DNA from: an uncultured Verrucomicrobiota bacterium
GTDB taxonomy: Bacteria > Verrucomicrobiota > Verrucomicrobiia > Methylacidiphilales > Verrucolacustridaceae
Assembly: GCA_903956835.1 (NCBI GenBank)
Contig: CAJBOM010000206.1
Span: 1 to 40,429 of the forward strand
Direction of reading: 5' to 3'
Length of the DNA: 40,429 bases
Shown: one piece after another, positions 1 to 8,820 of the stretch
Numbering within the stretch: the stretch's first letter is position 1
How the letters are laid out: each line of letters opens with the position of its first letter
The notes under the pieces: model-generated
Told to the model about the DNA's origin: nothing
The model's input: the letters and a program-made list of their open reading frames with translations, nothing else
Databases searched by the model: none
Translations under genes and position numbers: made by a program

Positions 1-132
1 TTCCGGAGCCGGGGTGGCATTTCCGTTTTCCGCTTTCATTGTTCTCAGATTACATGCGCGCGTTGGGGTTGGCAACGGGATGCGCGGATCGGCGGGGTTG
101 ACGTGGGGAATAACCCTCGGGACGATGGGGGG

Positions 133-570
133 ATGGCAGCGACACGAACGACGGAGTATGCGGTAAGGGCTTTGGTGATTTTGGCCTTGGAGGGGGGGGG
201 TGGGCAAGTGAAGCACGCGGCGGCCTTGGCGCAGATGTCGGGGACACCGGCTAAGTTTATGGAGCAGGTGCTAAGACTTTTGCGGAAGGGGGGATTTATC
301 GTGAGCCGGCGGGGTGCGGGGGGTGGGTACGAGTTAGCGCGGGCGGCGGAGAAGATTCGAATGGGGGAGATTGTGAGCTGGGTGGATGGTCAGGGTGGGA
401 GTCCCTCGGAGAAGCGTGGGGATGCGGTGGGTGAAGTGTGGGGAAATCTACAAAAGGATGCGGAGCAGGCGGCCTGGAAAGTTTTGCAGGCAGAGTCGTT
501 GGCGCGGTTGGCGGAGAGAGTACAAGCCAAACTGGCGGCCAAGGGGAAGCTGAACGAGTATCAGATCTGA
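133..570 (+). CDS. Rrf2 family transcriptional regulator
   Basis: Winged-helix pattern TTEYAVRALVILAL...MSGTPAKFMEQVLRLLRKGGFIVSRRGAGGGYELAR is typical of Rrf2. Internal ATG at 133 preferred over 103. No cysteines, so not an Fe-S IscR type. Confidence 0.85.
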   Translation: MAATRTTEYAVRALVILALEGGGGQVKHAAALAQMSGTPAKFMEQVLRLLRKGGFIVSRRGAGGGYELARAAEKIRMGEIVSWVDGQGGSPSEKRGDAVGEVWGNLQKDAEQAAWKVLQAESLARLAERVQAKLAAKGKLNEYQI

Positions 571-618
571 TCTGCTCGGCTTGCTCCGCAGAGGATTTAG
601 CCCAATAGTATTTTAAGA

Positions 619-1476
619 ATGGCTTGGTCTAATCCATGGCAGAGGTGGGAAGGGGCGGAGGGTCCGATTTTTACGATCGGCGCGGTGCGAGTAGATCTAA
701 CGATTCTTCTGGTGGGGGTGCACACGGCGGCGATGGCGGTGGGGGCGATTCTGACGGCCTCGGGGCTTGGGGGCTGGGTGACGGCGGCGGTATTTACTCC
801 TGCGGCGTTGCAGGAAGGCCATGTCTGGACCTTGCTGACTTATCCTTTTGTTCATGATATTCGGCAGGAGGGGATCTGGTTTGCGATGGAGATGCTGATG
901 TTTTTCTGGTTTGGGCGGGAGGTGGAGTCGGCGATTGGGCGGAAGCCGCTAGGGTGGCTTTACGTGGCGTTGGCGGTGGTGCCGGCGTTAATTTTGGCGG
1001 GGTTGGCGCCGTGGTTGGGTTCGGGGGTTTTGGCGGGTTCGAGTGCGATTAGTTTCGCGGTGTTTCTGGCTTTTTGCGCTTTGCATCCTGGGGCACAATT
1101 TTTCATTGGTTTGTCTGCGCGTTGGGTGGGTTGGATTTTATTGGCGGTGTACAGTTTGACGTATTTTGCGGGGCGGGACTGGTCGGGCGGGGTGCAGTTG
1201 TGGGCTACGGCGGTTTTGGCGGTGGGTTGGGTACGGCGGGGTGGGGTAGATTGGCCGAGCATTTCCTTCCCGTCTCGGCGCAAAAAAGCAGGGAAAGCGA
1301 AGGGTGGTCTAGGGAAAAAGGTGGTGGGAGTGTTGCCCCTAGAAAAGGTGGATCCGATTCTGGAAAAGATTTCGCGTGAGGGAATGGGATCTTTAACTGC
1401 GGCGGAGCGGAAGCTTTTGGAAGATGCGCGTAAAAAACTGATGTCGAAAGACCGATCGAGTGATTCGTTGCGTTAA
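619..1476 (+). CDS. Rhomboid-like membrane protein, probably catalytically degenerate
   Basis: Multi-TM protein with EGHVWTLLTYPFVH, FFWFGREVE and AGSSAISFAVFLAFCALHPG matching the rhomboid core. C-terminal DPILEKISREGMGSLTAAERKLLEDARKKL tail is typical of bacterial rhomboid relatives. Confidence 0.75.
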   Translation: MAWSNPWQRWEGAEGPIFTIGAVRVDLTILLVGVHTAAMAVGAILTASGLGGWVTAAVFTPAALQEGHVWTLLTYPFVHDIRQEGIWFAMEMLMFFWFGREVESAIGRKPLGWLYVALAVVPALILAGLAPWLGSGVLAGSSAISFAVFLAFCALHPGAQFFIGLSARWVGWILLAVYSLTYFAGRDWSGGVQLWATAVLAVGWVRRGGVDWPSISFPSRRKKAGKAKGGLGKKVVGVLPLEKVDPILEKISREGMGSLTAAERKLLEDARKKLMSKDRSSDSLR

Positions 1477-1485
1477 GGTAAAGCG

Positions 1486-1992
1486 ATGTCACCTTCCCCA
1501 GTCGGCGAGACCTGCAAAAGGGTGGATGGGGCGAATTGGAAGCCGCGAGAGAAGGCAACGCTTTGTTTTATAATTGAGAATGGTAAAATTTTGTTAATCG
1601 AGAAGAAGCGTGGGTTGGGGGCGGGTAAAGTGAATGGGCCTGGGGGAAGGATCGAGGTGGGGGAGACGGCAGAGCAGGGGGCGATACGGGAGACGCAGGA
1701 GGAGGTGGGGCTTACCCCGACGGGAATGGAGTGGGCGGGGGAGTTGAGTTTTCAATTCCGAGACGGGTACTCTTTGCACGTGGAGCTATATCGGGCGTCG
1801 GGCTGGACGGGGGAGTTGATGGAGACGGATGAGGCAAAGCCCTTCTGGTGCTCGACGAATGAGATTCCCTATGGACGGATGTGGGCGGACGACGAGCAGT
1901 GGATGCCGCGGTTATTGGCGGGAGAAAAATTTCGGGGTTGGTTTGAGTTTGATGGAGATTGGATGGAGTGGTTTCGAATGGAGGTGGCATGA
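1486..1992 (+). CDS. Nudix hydrolase, MTH1/8-oxo-dGTP diphosphatase-like
   Basis: Nudix box GGRIEVGETAEQGAIRETQEEVGL, plus MTH1-like GAGKVNGPGG and MWADDEQWMPRLLAGEKFRGWFEFDG. Confidence 0.88.
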   Translation: MSPSPVGETCKRVDGANWKPREKATLCFIIENGKILLIEKKRGLGAGKVNGPGGRIEVGETAEQGAIRETQEEVGLTPTGMEWAGELSFQFRDGYSLHVELYRASGWTGELMETDEAKPFWCSTNEIPYGRMWADDEQWMPRLLAGEKFRGWFEFDGDWMEWFRMEVA

Positions 1993-3008
1993 GTCGGACG
2001 GTACTGGTGACGGGAGCGGCGGGATTTATTGGCTATCACCTAAGTGAGCGTCTTCTGGGTCAAGGGGATCGGGTGGTGGGGTTGGACAATCTGAACGATT
2101 ACTATGATCCGAAATTAAAAGAGGCGCGGTTGGCGAGGTTGCGACGAAGTGCTGAGTTTCGGTTTTTGAAGGTGGATTTGGGAGATCGGACGGGAGTGGA
2201 AAAAATTTGGCAGGAGGTGAAGCCTGAAGTGGTGGTGCATTTGGCGGCGCAAGCGGGGGTGCGCTATAGTTTGACCCATCCCCACGCCTATGCGCGGAGT
2301 AATTTAGAGGGGATGTTGGATGTTTTGGAGGCTTGTCGGGCGGAGAAGACGGGTCACTTGATCTTTGCGAGTTCTAGCTCGGTTTATGGGCTGAATCAGA
2401 GTCTGCCTTTTTCGGAGAGGGACAATGTGGATCACCCGGTTTCGTTGTATGCAGCGACAAAAAAGGCGAATGAGTTAATGGCGCACTCCTATGCTCATCT
2501 CTATGGGATTCCGTGCACGGGATTGAGATTCTTCACGGTGTACGGTCCTTGGGGTAGGCCGGATATGGCCTATTATAAGTTCACTCAATCGATTTTGAAG
2601 GGCGAAGCGATCGAGCTTTATGGGGAAGGGAAAATGCTGCGAGATTTTACCTATGTGGACGATATTGTGGAGGCGGTGGCTCGTTTGACGGTCAAACCGG
2701 CGAAGGGCAATCCGGAGTGGGATGGGCGGAAGCCAGATCCTGCGACGAGTTTGGCTCCATATCGAATTTACAATATCGGAAATAACCAGCCGGTGGAGTT
2801 GCAGCGTTTTGTACGGGCAATCGAAACGGCGACAGGGAAGAAGGCGAAGGTGGTGATGAAGCCTGTTCCCGCGGGGGATGTTTTAGCGACCTCGGCGAAG
2901 GTGGATGATTTGGTGGAGGCGGTTGGGTTTCGGCCGAGGACGACGATTGAGGAGGGGATGAAAAAGTTTGTCGATTGGTATCGGGAATTTGCGGAGGTGA
3001 AGTTTTAG
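1989..3008 (+). CDS. NAD-dependent epimerase/dehydratase, UDP-glucuronate 4-epimerase-like
   Basis: SDR Rossmann motif VLVTGAAGFIGYHLSERLL; SSSSVYG; YAATKKANELMAHSY; TVYGPWGRPDMAYYKF. Start overlaps the Nudix stop (ATGA). Confidence 0.92.
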   Translation: MSRTVLVTGAAGFIGYHLSERLLGQGDRVVGLDNLNDYYDPKLKEARLARLRRSAEFRFLKVDLGDRTGVEKIWQEVKPEVVVHLAAQAGVRYSLTHPHAYARSNLEGMLDVLEACRAEKTGHLIFASSSSVYGLNQSLPFSERDNVDHPVSLYAATKKANELMAHSYAHLYGIPCTGLRFFTVYGPWGRPDMAYYKFTQSILKGEAIELYGEGKMLRDFTYVDDIVEAVARLTVKPAKGNPEWDGRKPDPATSLAPYRIYNIGNNQPVELQRFVRAIETATGKKAKVVMKPVPAGDVLATSAKVDDLVEAVGFRPRTTIEEGMKKFVDWYREFAEVKF

Positions 3009-3328
3009 ACGATTTCGGTCGCTTGGCAGATATCGCGCCAGCCAGGGAAGTTCCAGGCATTGGGAAAGCCGCGGCACTGGTCGGGTTTGACGGGTTGAAT
3101 TTGGCAATCTTGACCATCGAGGAAGACGCAGGCGCCGTCGGGTTGATCGATAAGGGAGAGACCGCGGCGGTCGGAGCGAAGTCGGGTATATTTCTCGATG
3201 AAGAGGTCCTGTTTCATTTTAAGGAAAGAGGCGATGGCACTGATTTCGGCATCGCTGACTTTGACATCGCCAGGCCAGCGGCAGCAGTTGGTGCAGCGTT
3301 CGCAAAGGTATTTGGGGGGTTTTTTCAA
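3005..3328 (-). CDS. YkgJ-family cysteine cluster protein
   Basis: CERCTNCCRWPG...GACVFLDGQDCQIQPVKPDQCRGFP is the YkgJ-type Cys cluster. Overlaps the epimerase stop tail-to-tail by 4 bp. Confidence 0.88.
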   Translation of the reverse strand: MKKPPKYLCERCTNCCRWPGDVKVSDAEISAIASFLKMKQDLFIEKYTRLRSDRRGLSLIDQPDGACVFLDGQDCQIQPVKPDQCRGFPNAWNFPGWRDICQATEIV

Positions 3329-3338
3329 ATTAAAATTC

Positions 3339-4892
3339 TTAGGGGTGGGTCTTTTCGCGAGGATTATTTCGATGGAGAAAAAATAGTCCGAAGAGCACGA
3401 GGCTTGTGGCGATGTAAGCGAGGGTAAATGAGGGGCAGACCCACCAACCGGTAAGGGCTTGGGCTCCTTCGGGGGTTAAGGTGACGCCGTGGATTAGGCC
3501 GAGGCTGGAGAGGCAGGCGGAGACGAGGGCGACGCTGGCGGCAGCGAGAAAACGGTGGTCGATGACAAAGGCCACCATAGCGGCGAGAAGAATGCTGGAT
3601 AAGAGGAATCCTTGGCTGAGGGCGAAGAGGCCAGAGATGACGAGGTCGCCACTGGATTGGGTGGCGACAAGGGAGAGGGAGGAGCCAGCGGAGCGGACGG
3701 TTGTTTCAACAATAAGAGCGGCCCAACCCGCAAGGCAGGGGATGAGTCCGACGGCGACAGCGAGGGCGTGTTTGGCGGGAGTATCGGAAAAGGCTTGGGC
3801 GGTGATGACGATTCCTACCCAAAGAAGAATGCCGAGGGTGACTTCGAGGGGGATGAAGCGGAGGACGAGCCCAGTTGCGCCTGAGAGGCAAATTAGGGCG
3901 AGGAGGATGCCGTTGACGGTGGAGTAACCGGTGCGGGCGCCCATGGCTTTCCAGCCTGGATGGCCGATGTAGATGGTGGTGGGAAAAGGGCTGCCGAGAA
4001 AAGCGGCAAGAAGGGTGGAGAGTCCGTTGACGGAGAGGGAGGAGCGGGTGGCGTAGCGGTCGCCGGAGGCTTCGGCGCTTTCGAGATTTTGGAGGGAGCC
4101 GATGACGTTGAAGAGGGCCATAGGGAAGATGACGGAGAAGAAGGCCCCAGCGCCTTCGCGTTGGAAAAAGGCGAAGAGTTTATCGAAAGCGGGATGAGGA
4201 AGATAGAAGCCGAGTGGGGAAGTGGGCAGAGGTGGAGGGGTGGGGGCGAGTCCGAAGCGGTGGAGAGTCCAAGCGACGAGAGTGCCGAGTAGAATTGCGG
4301 CGAGTCCTGCAGGAATTCCGCGAGGGAGGCGAATTTTTCCGGCGTAGGCGAAGAGGACTAGAAGCATGGGAAAGAGGGCGACAGCGGGGTTGGCATAAAT
4401 TTTGAAAACGAAAGGCATGGCGATGAAGGTGAGGGCGATACCCGCGAGAGGAGCGAGGAGGGCGGCGCGGGGGAGCCAGCGGCGGAGGGGATCAGCGAGG
4501 AAGGCGCCGAGGAGTTCGAGAATTCCACCGACCCAGCAGGCGAAGATGCCAGCGCTCCAGACGAGGTCGGCGTCGTGGGTTTTTTGCCAGAGTGGACCCA
4601 TGATGAGGAAGAGGTAGGCCATGAGGCTGACGGTGTTGATACCGAAGGGGAGGGCGGTGACATCGGTACGACCGGTGCGAAGGGCGAGGCGACGACCTTG
4701 CCAGGCATAGAAGAGATTTCCGACGAGGATGGAGAGGGCGGCGGCGGGCAGGATATGGGAGACAACGATTTCAACGGGAATACCGCAGACGGGCGGGACG
4801 AGTGAGAGAATGAGGAAGAGAAGGAGAAGATTGTCGATGAAAAGACCGACGAGGCCATCGAGGTCTCCTCGTACGAACCAGCGTAGGGGCAT
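3339..4892 (-). CDS. NCS2/xanthine-uracil-like permease
   Basis: About 12 hydrophobic segments; GRTDVTALPFGINTVSLMAYLFLIMGP is a family-like motif. Start placed at internal MPLRWFVRGDLDG rather than 4997. Confidence 0.7.
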   Translation of the reverse strand: MPLRWFVRGDLDGLVGLFIDNLLLLFLILSLVPPVCGIPVEIVVSHILPAAALSILVGNLFYAWQGRRLALRTGRTDVTALPFGINTVSLMAYLFLIMGPLWQKTHDADLVWSAGIFACWVGGILELLGAFLADPLRRWLPRAALLAPLAGIALTFIAMPFVFKIYANPAVALFPMLLVLFAYAGKIRLPRGIPAGLAAILLGTLVAWTLHRFGLAPTPPPLPTSPLGFYLPHPAFDKLFAFFQREGAGAFFSVIFPMALFNVIGSLQNLESAEASGDRYATRSSLSVNGLSTLLAAFLGSPFPTTIYIGHPGWKAMGARTGYSTVNGILLALICLSGATGLVLRFIPLEVTLGILLWVGIVITAQAFSDTPAKHALAVAVGLIPCLAGWAALIVETTVRSAGSSLSLVATQSSGDLVISGLFALSQGFLLSSILLAAMVAFVIDHRFLAAASVALVSACLSSLGLIHGVTLTPEGAQALTGWWVCPSFTLAYIATSLVLFGLFFLHRNNPREKTHP

Positions 4893-4983
4893 AGATTGGG
4901 GATAGCGGAGAGGGTGCGGTGGGTGCGAGCGAAACCTCGGATTGGAATCTCGCCTAGGAAGAGTGGGCTGGGTAGAAGGGATT

Positions 4984-6918
4984 ATGGGGAACGACAAAAT
5001 AGTTGATCAAGTGGCTGGGGCGGTGGTGGCAGGCCATCTTTCGGCTGAATCGGGGGAAAATATAAAGAAAACCTTCGTGGGTGGTAAGGAGGGGAGTTTG
5101 GAGCAGGTGAGTCTGGGTGCACTGGTGGGCGCAGGGGAGTGGGGAGAGTTGAGCGATCGGTTTTTTCGGAGGTTGGCCTTTGGGACGGGAGGGCTACGTG
5201 GGCGGACGATTGGGCAGGTGGTGACGGATGCGGAGAGGGGGAGGGTGGCGGAGTTGGGTAGGCCCGAATTTCCGGCGGTGGGAACGAACTGTATGAATTA
5301 TGAAAATGTGGCGAGGGCGACGGAGGGGTTGGTGAATTATTTAAAAAAATCTTTTCCGAAAGAAGTGCCGAGCGTGGTGTTTGCGCATGACACGAGATTT
5401 TTCTCCAATGAATTTGCGAAGTTGGCCGCGAGGACGGTGGTGGCGGCTGGGGGGACAGCGTATCTTTTTGCGGAGGATCGTTCGACGCCTGAGCTTTCTT
5501 TTGCGGTGCGATATTTGGGAGCACAGGCGGGGGTGGTGGTGACGGCGAGTCACAATCCGTCCCATGATAATGGGTATAAGGTTTATTTTTCGGATGGGGC
5601 ACAGATTGTGGAGCCGCATGCGTCGGGAATTATTCGGGAGGTGGAGTCGGTACTTGAGCCTGAGGTGAATCCGCAGGCGAAAGCGGGCGGAAAAGTGGTG
5701 AGGATCGGAAAGGAGATCGATGAGGTCTATTTGGAGGCCTTGCAAGAGTTGGTGATTGAGGGGGAGATGTTAAAAAAAGAGGGGACTAATTTGCGGGTGG
5801 TGTTTACGCCTTTGCATGGAACAGGGGTGAGGATTGCGCCCCATTTACTGGAGAGAGCGGGGGTGAAGGTTTCGTTGGTAAAAGAGCAAGCGGTGGGGGA
5901 TGGAAGATTTCCGACGGTGAAGTCCCCCAATCCCGAGAATGGGGAGGCGTTGGCGATGGGGATTGAGCAGGCGAAGAGGGAGAAGGCGGATCTGGTGGTG
6001 GCGACCGATCCGGATGGGGATCGGATGGGGGTGGCAGTACGGGATGGGAGTGGAAATTACCCACTGTTGACGGGAAACCAGATCGGGTCGTTATTGGCGG
6101 CGTATCGGATGGAGCGAATGCGGGCACGGGGCTGGATTCCACCTGGGCAGGAGAAGAGCTGTTGTTTGATTAAAACTTTTGTAACCACCGATTTGCAGAA
6201 GGAGTTGGCGAGATCGGCTGGGATGAAGTGTGTGGAGACGTTAACCGGGTTTAAATATATTGGAGAGAAGTTGGGTGTGTATGAAAAGGAGGCGGGGGGG
6301 CGGGGCAAGATGGGGGCGGAGGAGTGGAGAAAGAAAAGGATGGAGAAGAGTACCTTTTTCGTTTTTGGTGGGGAGGAGAGCTACGGGTACAGCGGTGGGG
6401 ATTTTGTGCGGGACAAGGATGCGAATGGGGCGACATTGATGTTGGCGGAGGTGGCGGCGTGGGCAAAGTCGCATGGGCGGAACTTATTGGAGGAGATGGA
6501 CGAAATTTATCGGAAGCATGGGCTTTATTTGGAGAAGTTGGGGACATTAGAGATGCCCGGGGCGGAGGGGGCGAAGCAGATTGCGCAGGCGGTGGGTAGT
6601 TATCAGAAGAGTCCGCCAGAGTTGTGGGGAGGGAGGAAGGTGGTGGGGGTGCAGGATTATGAGAAGGGGTTGCATCGGGATGTGGATGGGAAGGAGATTC
6701 CGAAGGAGCGGATGTTGATGTTTGATTTGGGAGAGGGATATCGGGTGGCGGTGCGAGCATCGGGCACGGAACCGAAGATGAAGTGCTATTTCTTTGGGAA
6801 ACGGAATGTGGGGGCAAATGAGGATTTGGCTAAAGCAAAGAGGGAACTGGCCGGCGAGATAGAAAAACTTTGGGAATGGACGCGACAGGACGCAGTGCGG
6901 AGGGCGCAGGCTGTTTGA
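4984..6918 (+). CDS. Phosphoglucomutase/phosphomannomutase family phospho-sugar mutase
   Basis: FGTGGLRGRTIG, VVVTASHNPSHDNGYKVYF, ATDPDGDRMGVAV, GGEESYGYSGGDFVRDKD and RASGTEPKMKCYF are alpha-D-phosphohexomutase motifs. Confidence 0.93.
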   Translation: MGNDKIVDQVAGAVVAGHLSAESGENIKKTFVGGKEGSLEQVSLGALVGAGEWGELSDRFFRRLAFGTGGLRGRTIGQVVTDAERGRVAELGRPEFPAVGTNCMNYENVARATEGLVNYLKKSFPKEVPSVVFAHDTRFFSNEFAKLAARTVVAAGGTAYLFAEDRSTPELSFAVRYLGAQAGVVVTASHNPSHDNGYKVYFSDGAQIVEPHASGIIREVESVLEPEVNPQAKAGGKVVRIGKEIDEVYLEALQELVIEGEMLKKEGTNLRVVFTPLHGTGVRIAPHLLERAGVKVSLVKEQAVGDGRFPTVKSPNPENGEALAMGIEQAKREKADLVVATDPDGDRMGVAVRDGSGNYPLLTGNQIGSLLAAYRMERMRARGWIPPGQEKSCCLIKTFVTTDLQKELARSAGMKCVETLTGFKYIGEKLGVYEKEAGGRGKMGAEEWRKKRMEKSTFFVFGGEESYGYSGGDFVRDKDANGATLMLAEVAAWAKSHGRNLLEEMDEIYRKHGLYLEKLGTLEMPGAEGAKQIAQAVGSYQKSPPELWGGRKVVGVQDYEKGLHRDVDGKEIPKERMLMFDLGEGYRVAVRASGTEPKMKCYFFGKRNVGANEDLAKAKRELAGEIEKLWEWTRQDAVRRAQAV

Positions 6919-8240
6919 AGTCAAAGCTCCGCTGGTTCCTACTGGGGTTGGGGTTTGCCGGGGCAGCGGCCTGTCTGTTGATGGACGGGGCGTGGGATTC
7001 CAATCGGCGGATGGCGGCCGCTCTGTTGGCGATCGCGGCAACTCTCTGGTTCACGGAGGTGGTGCCTCCTTTTGCGACCGGCCTGCTGGTCATTTTGGTC
7101 GGCTCGATCTTTCTGGCTCGGCCGCTAGGCGATCCGGAACTTTTTCTTCGGCCGTTGGCTAGTCCGGTTATCGCCCTCTTTTTTGGAGGACTGGTCCTGG
7201 CGCTGGCGCTAGCCAAGCGGGGTTTGGACCGGAGAATGGCTGCATTAGTATTGGGCCGATGGGGAAAAAACTCAGACCGACTGTTGTGGGCGGTGTTGGG
7301 ATTTACGGGGCTGACCTCGATGTTTCTTTCGAATACGGCCACAACCGCACTGATGATGGCGATGTTGGCGCCGTGGTTGGATGCGCCTGAGCACAATCCC
7401 AACCAGAAAAGGCGTTTAGGTTTGGCGGTGGCGATGGCGGCAAGCATCGGGGGTATGGCCACGGTTATCGGCAGTCCGACCAATGCCGTGGCCGCTGGTT
7501 ATCTTTCAGCAAACCAGCACTCGCTCACGTTTGTCGGCTGGATGGCGTGGGGTTTGCCATTGGTCTTGGTGCTGCTGGGCGTGACTGGTTGGATATTGGG
7601 GTGGGCCATTCGGGTTCCGCCCGAGGCTGCTCCGATGCTGGCCACTTCGGAAAAGTCACTCAATCGTGGAGATGTATGGGTGATCGGCACGGGCGCGGTG
7701 ACAGTGATGCTGTGGATGATGGACGGATGGCACGGGTTGCCGGCAGCCTATGTCGCCCTCATTCCCGTCTGCGTCTTTTTTATCTCGGGGATCCTGACGC
7801 CGGCCGATCTGCGCAAGCTGGACTGGGATGTGCTCCTCCTGATCGCGGGGGGATTCGCGCTTGGTTCCGCACTGGAGAAAAGCGGTTTGGCCGGAGACGT
7901 GGCACAGGTTTTGTCGCGCGGGGAGCAAGCCTGGCAGGTGGCGCTTTCGCTGGGTGGGTTGGCGTTGTTTCTTTCTGTTTTCATGTCGAACACGGCGGCG
8001 GCCAGCCTGCTGGTGCCGATCGCCGGATCTGTCGGGGTAATGGACACGATCCACGCGGTACTGCTGACCGCCTTTTGCTGCTCATTGGGGATGAGTCTGC
8101 CGGTGAGCACGCCACCCAACGCACTGATGCATTCGCGAGGCTGGGTGCAGACGCGGGATCTCATGGTCTATGGAACGCTGATCTCGCTAATCGCCCTTAG
8201 TGGAATGGTAGCCCTAGTCGCGCTCATGGGCGGTAGTTGA
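6915..8240 (+). CDS. DASS/SLC13 family anion:sodium symporter
   Basis: Two SNT motifs (FLSNTATTALMMAML, FMSNTAAASLLVPIAG) and LWFTEVVPPFATGLL. Possible TTG start at 6915 overlapping the upstream TGA; the ORF track extends to 6870. Start uncertain. Confidence 0.85.
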   Translation: MKSKLRWFLLGLGFAGAAACLLMDGAWDSNRRMAAALLAIAATLWFTEVVPPFATGLLVILVGSIFLARPLGDPELFLRPLASPVIALFFGGLVLALALAKRGLDRRMAALVLGRWGKNSDRLLWAVLGFTGLTSMFLSNTATTALMMAMLAPWLDAPEHNPNQKRRLGLAVAMAASIGGMATVIGSPTNAVAAGYLSANQHSLTFVGWMAWGLPLVLVLLGVTGWILGWAIRVPPEAAPMLATSEKSLNRGDVWVIGTGAVTVMLWMMDGWHGLPAAYVALIPVCVFFISGILTPADLRKLDWDVLLLIAGGFALGSALEKSGLAGDVAQVLSRGEQAWQVALSLGGLALFLSVFMSNTAAASLLVPIAGSVGVMDTIHAVLLTAFCCSLGMSLPVSTPPNALMHSRGWVQTRDLMVYGTLISLIALSGMVALVALMGGS

Positions 8241-8271
8241 GTCTTTTAACTTTGGGCGATACTTTTCCTTT

Positions 8272-8736
8272 ATGGCATATCCGACTAAGCTTCAGGAAAT
8301 CGTCTCATTGTTCGAGCATCTGCCCGACGAGGAGAAAAGGGAGAGTTTGGTCTCTTACAGTATGACGACCAAGGCGTGTGAGCCTGTGGATGGAGAAAAG
8401 TTTGATTTGGAGGATGTGCGTAAGGATGAGGAGTGTGCGGATACGGTAGGTGTCTTTTTGAAGGTGGATGAGGAGGGGAGGAGTCACTTTCGAATGACGC
8501 TGGGACCGCAGGTGCAGACGCTGACCAAAGCGATGGCGGCGATTTTGTGTAAAGGGTTGGAGGGGGTGACACCGAAGGCGGTGATGGAGTTGGCGAGTGA
8601 TTTTGTGCCGAAGATTGTGGGGGCGCAGTTGGTGCGGGTGAGGAGTCAGACTACCTATTATATTCTCTCTCGGATGAAGGGGATTTGTAAGGTTTGGTCG
8701 GATCGAAAAAGAGCTAGTCCAACTTCAAGTATCTGA
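8272..8736 (+). CDS. sufE: SufE family Fe-S assembly / sulfur-acceptor protein
   Basis: KLQEIVSLFEHLPDEEKRESLVSYS and EECADTVGVFLKVDEEGRSHFRMTLGPQVQTLTKAMAAILCKGLEG match the SufE fold, with a candidate active-site Cys. Confidence 0.85.
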   Translation: MAYPTKLQEIVSLFEHLPDEEKRESLVSYSMTTKACEPVDGEKFDLEDVRKDEECADTVGVFLKVDEEGRSHFRMTLGPQVQTLTKAMAAILCKGLEGVTPKAVMELASDFVPKIVGAQLVRVRSQTTYYILSRMKGICKVWSDRKRASPTSSI

Positions 8737-8749
8737 ATATTAGATACTT
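8727..8749. repeat. Inverted repeat AAGTATCT-N7-AGATACTT spanning the sufE stop
   Basis: Perfect 8-bp arms read directly; AT-rich, no clear U-tract. Confidence 0.7.
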
Positions 8750-8775
8750 AAAATACTTAAACTCTCAGGCCTTCA

Positions 8776-8804
8776 TTTAGAATTTGATTTAGAATAATTC
8801 TAAA
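8776..8804. promoter_or_regulatory. Fur/PerR/Irr-like operator: TTTAGAAT (8776-8783) plus palindrome TTTAGAATAATTCTAAA (8788-8804)
   Basis: Perfect 8-1-8 palindrome plus an additional direct half-site 12 bp upstream, 16 bp before the Fur-family ATG. Confidence 0.8.
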
Positions 8805-8811
8805 CTATGTT
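8784..8811 (+). promoter_or_regulatory. Candidate sigma70-type promoter TTGATT-N16-TATGTT for the fur-suf operon
   Basis: -35-like hexamer at 8784-8789 and -10-like hexamer at 8806-8811. The palindrome occupies the spacer. Confidence 0.45.
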
Positions 8812-8820
8812 GGTGGGCTG

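Noticed and set aside
4982-5602. Long Pro/Ser-rich minus-strand ORF opposite the phosphohexomutase (likewise 2692-3117, 6251-6817, 18714-19475)
   Set aside because: All are antisense to conserved genes, lack recognisable domains, and share the same compositional cause.
7547-8200. 217-aa + strand ORF in another frame of the DASS gene
   Set aside because: Gly/Ala/Arg-rich with no domain; the DASS frame has clear conserved motifs.
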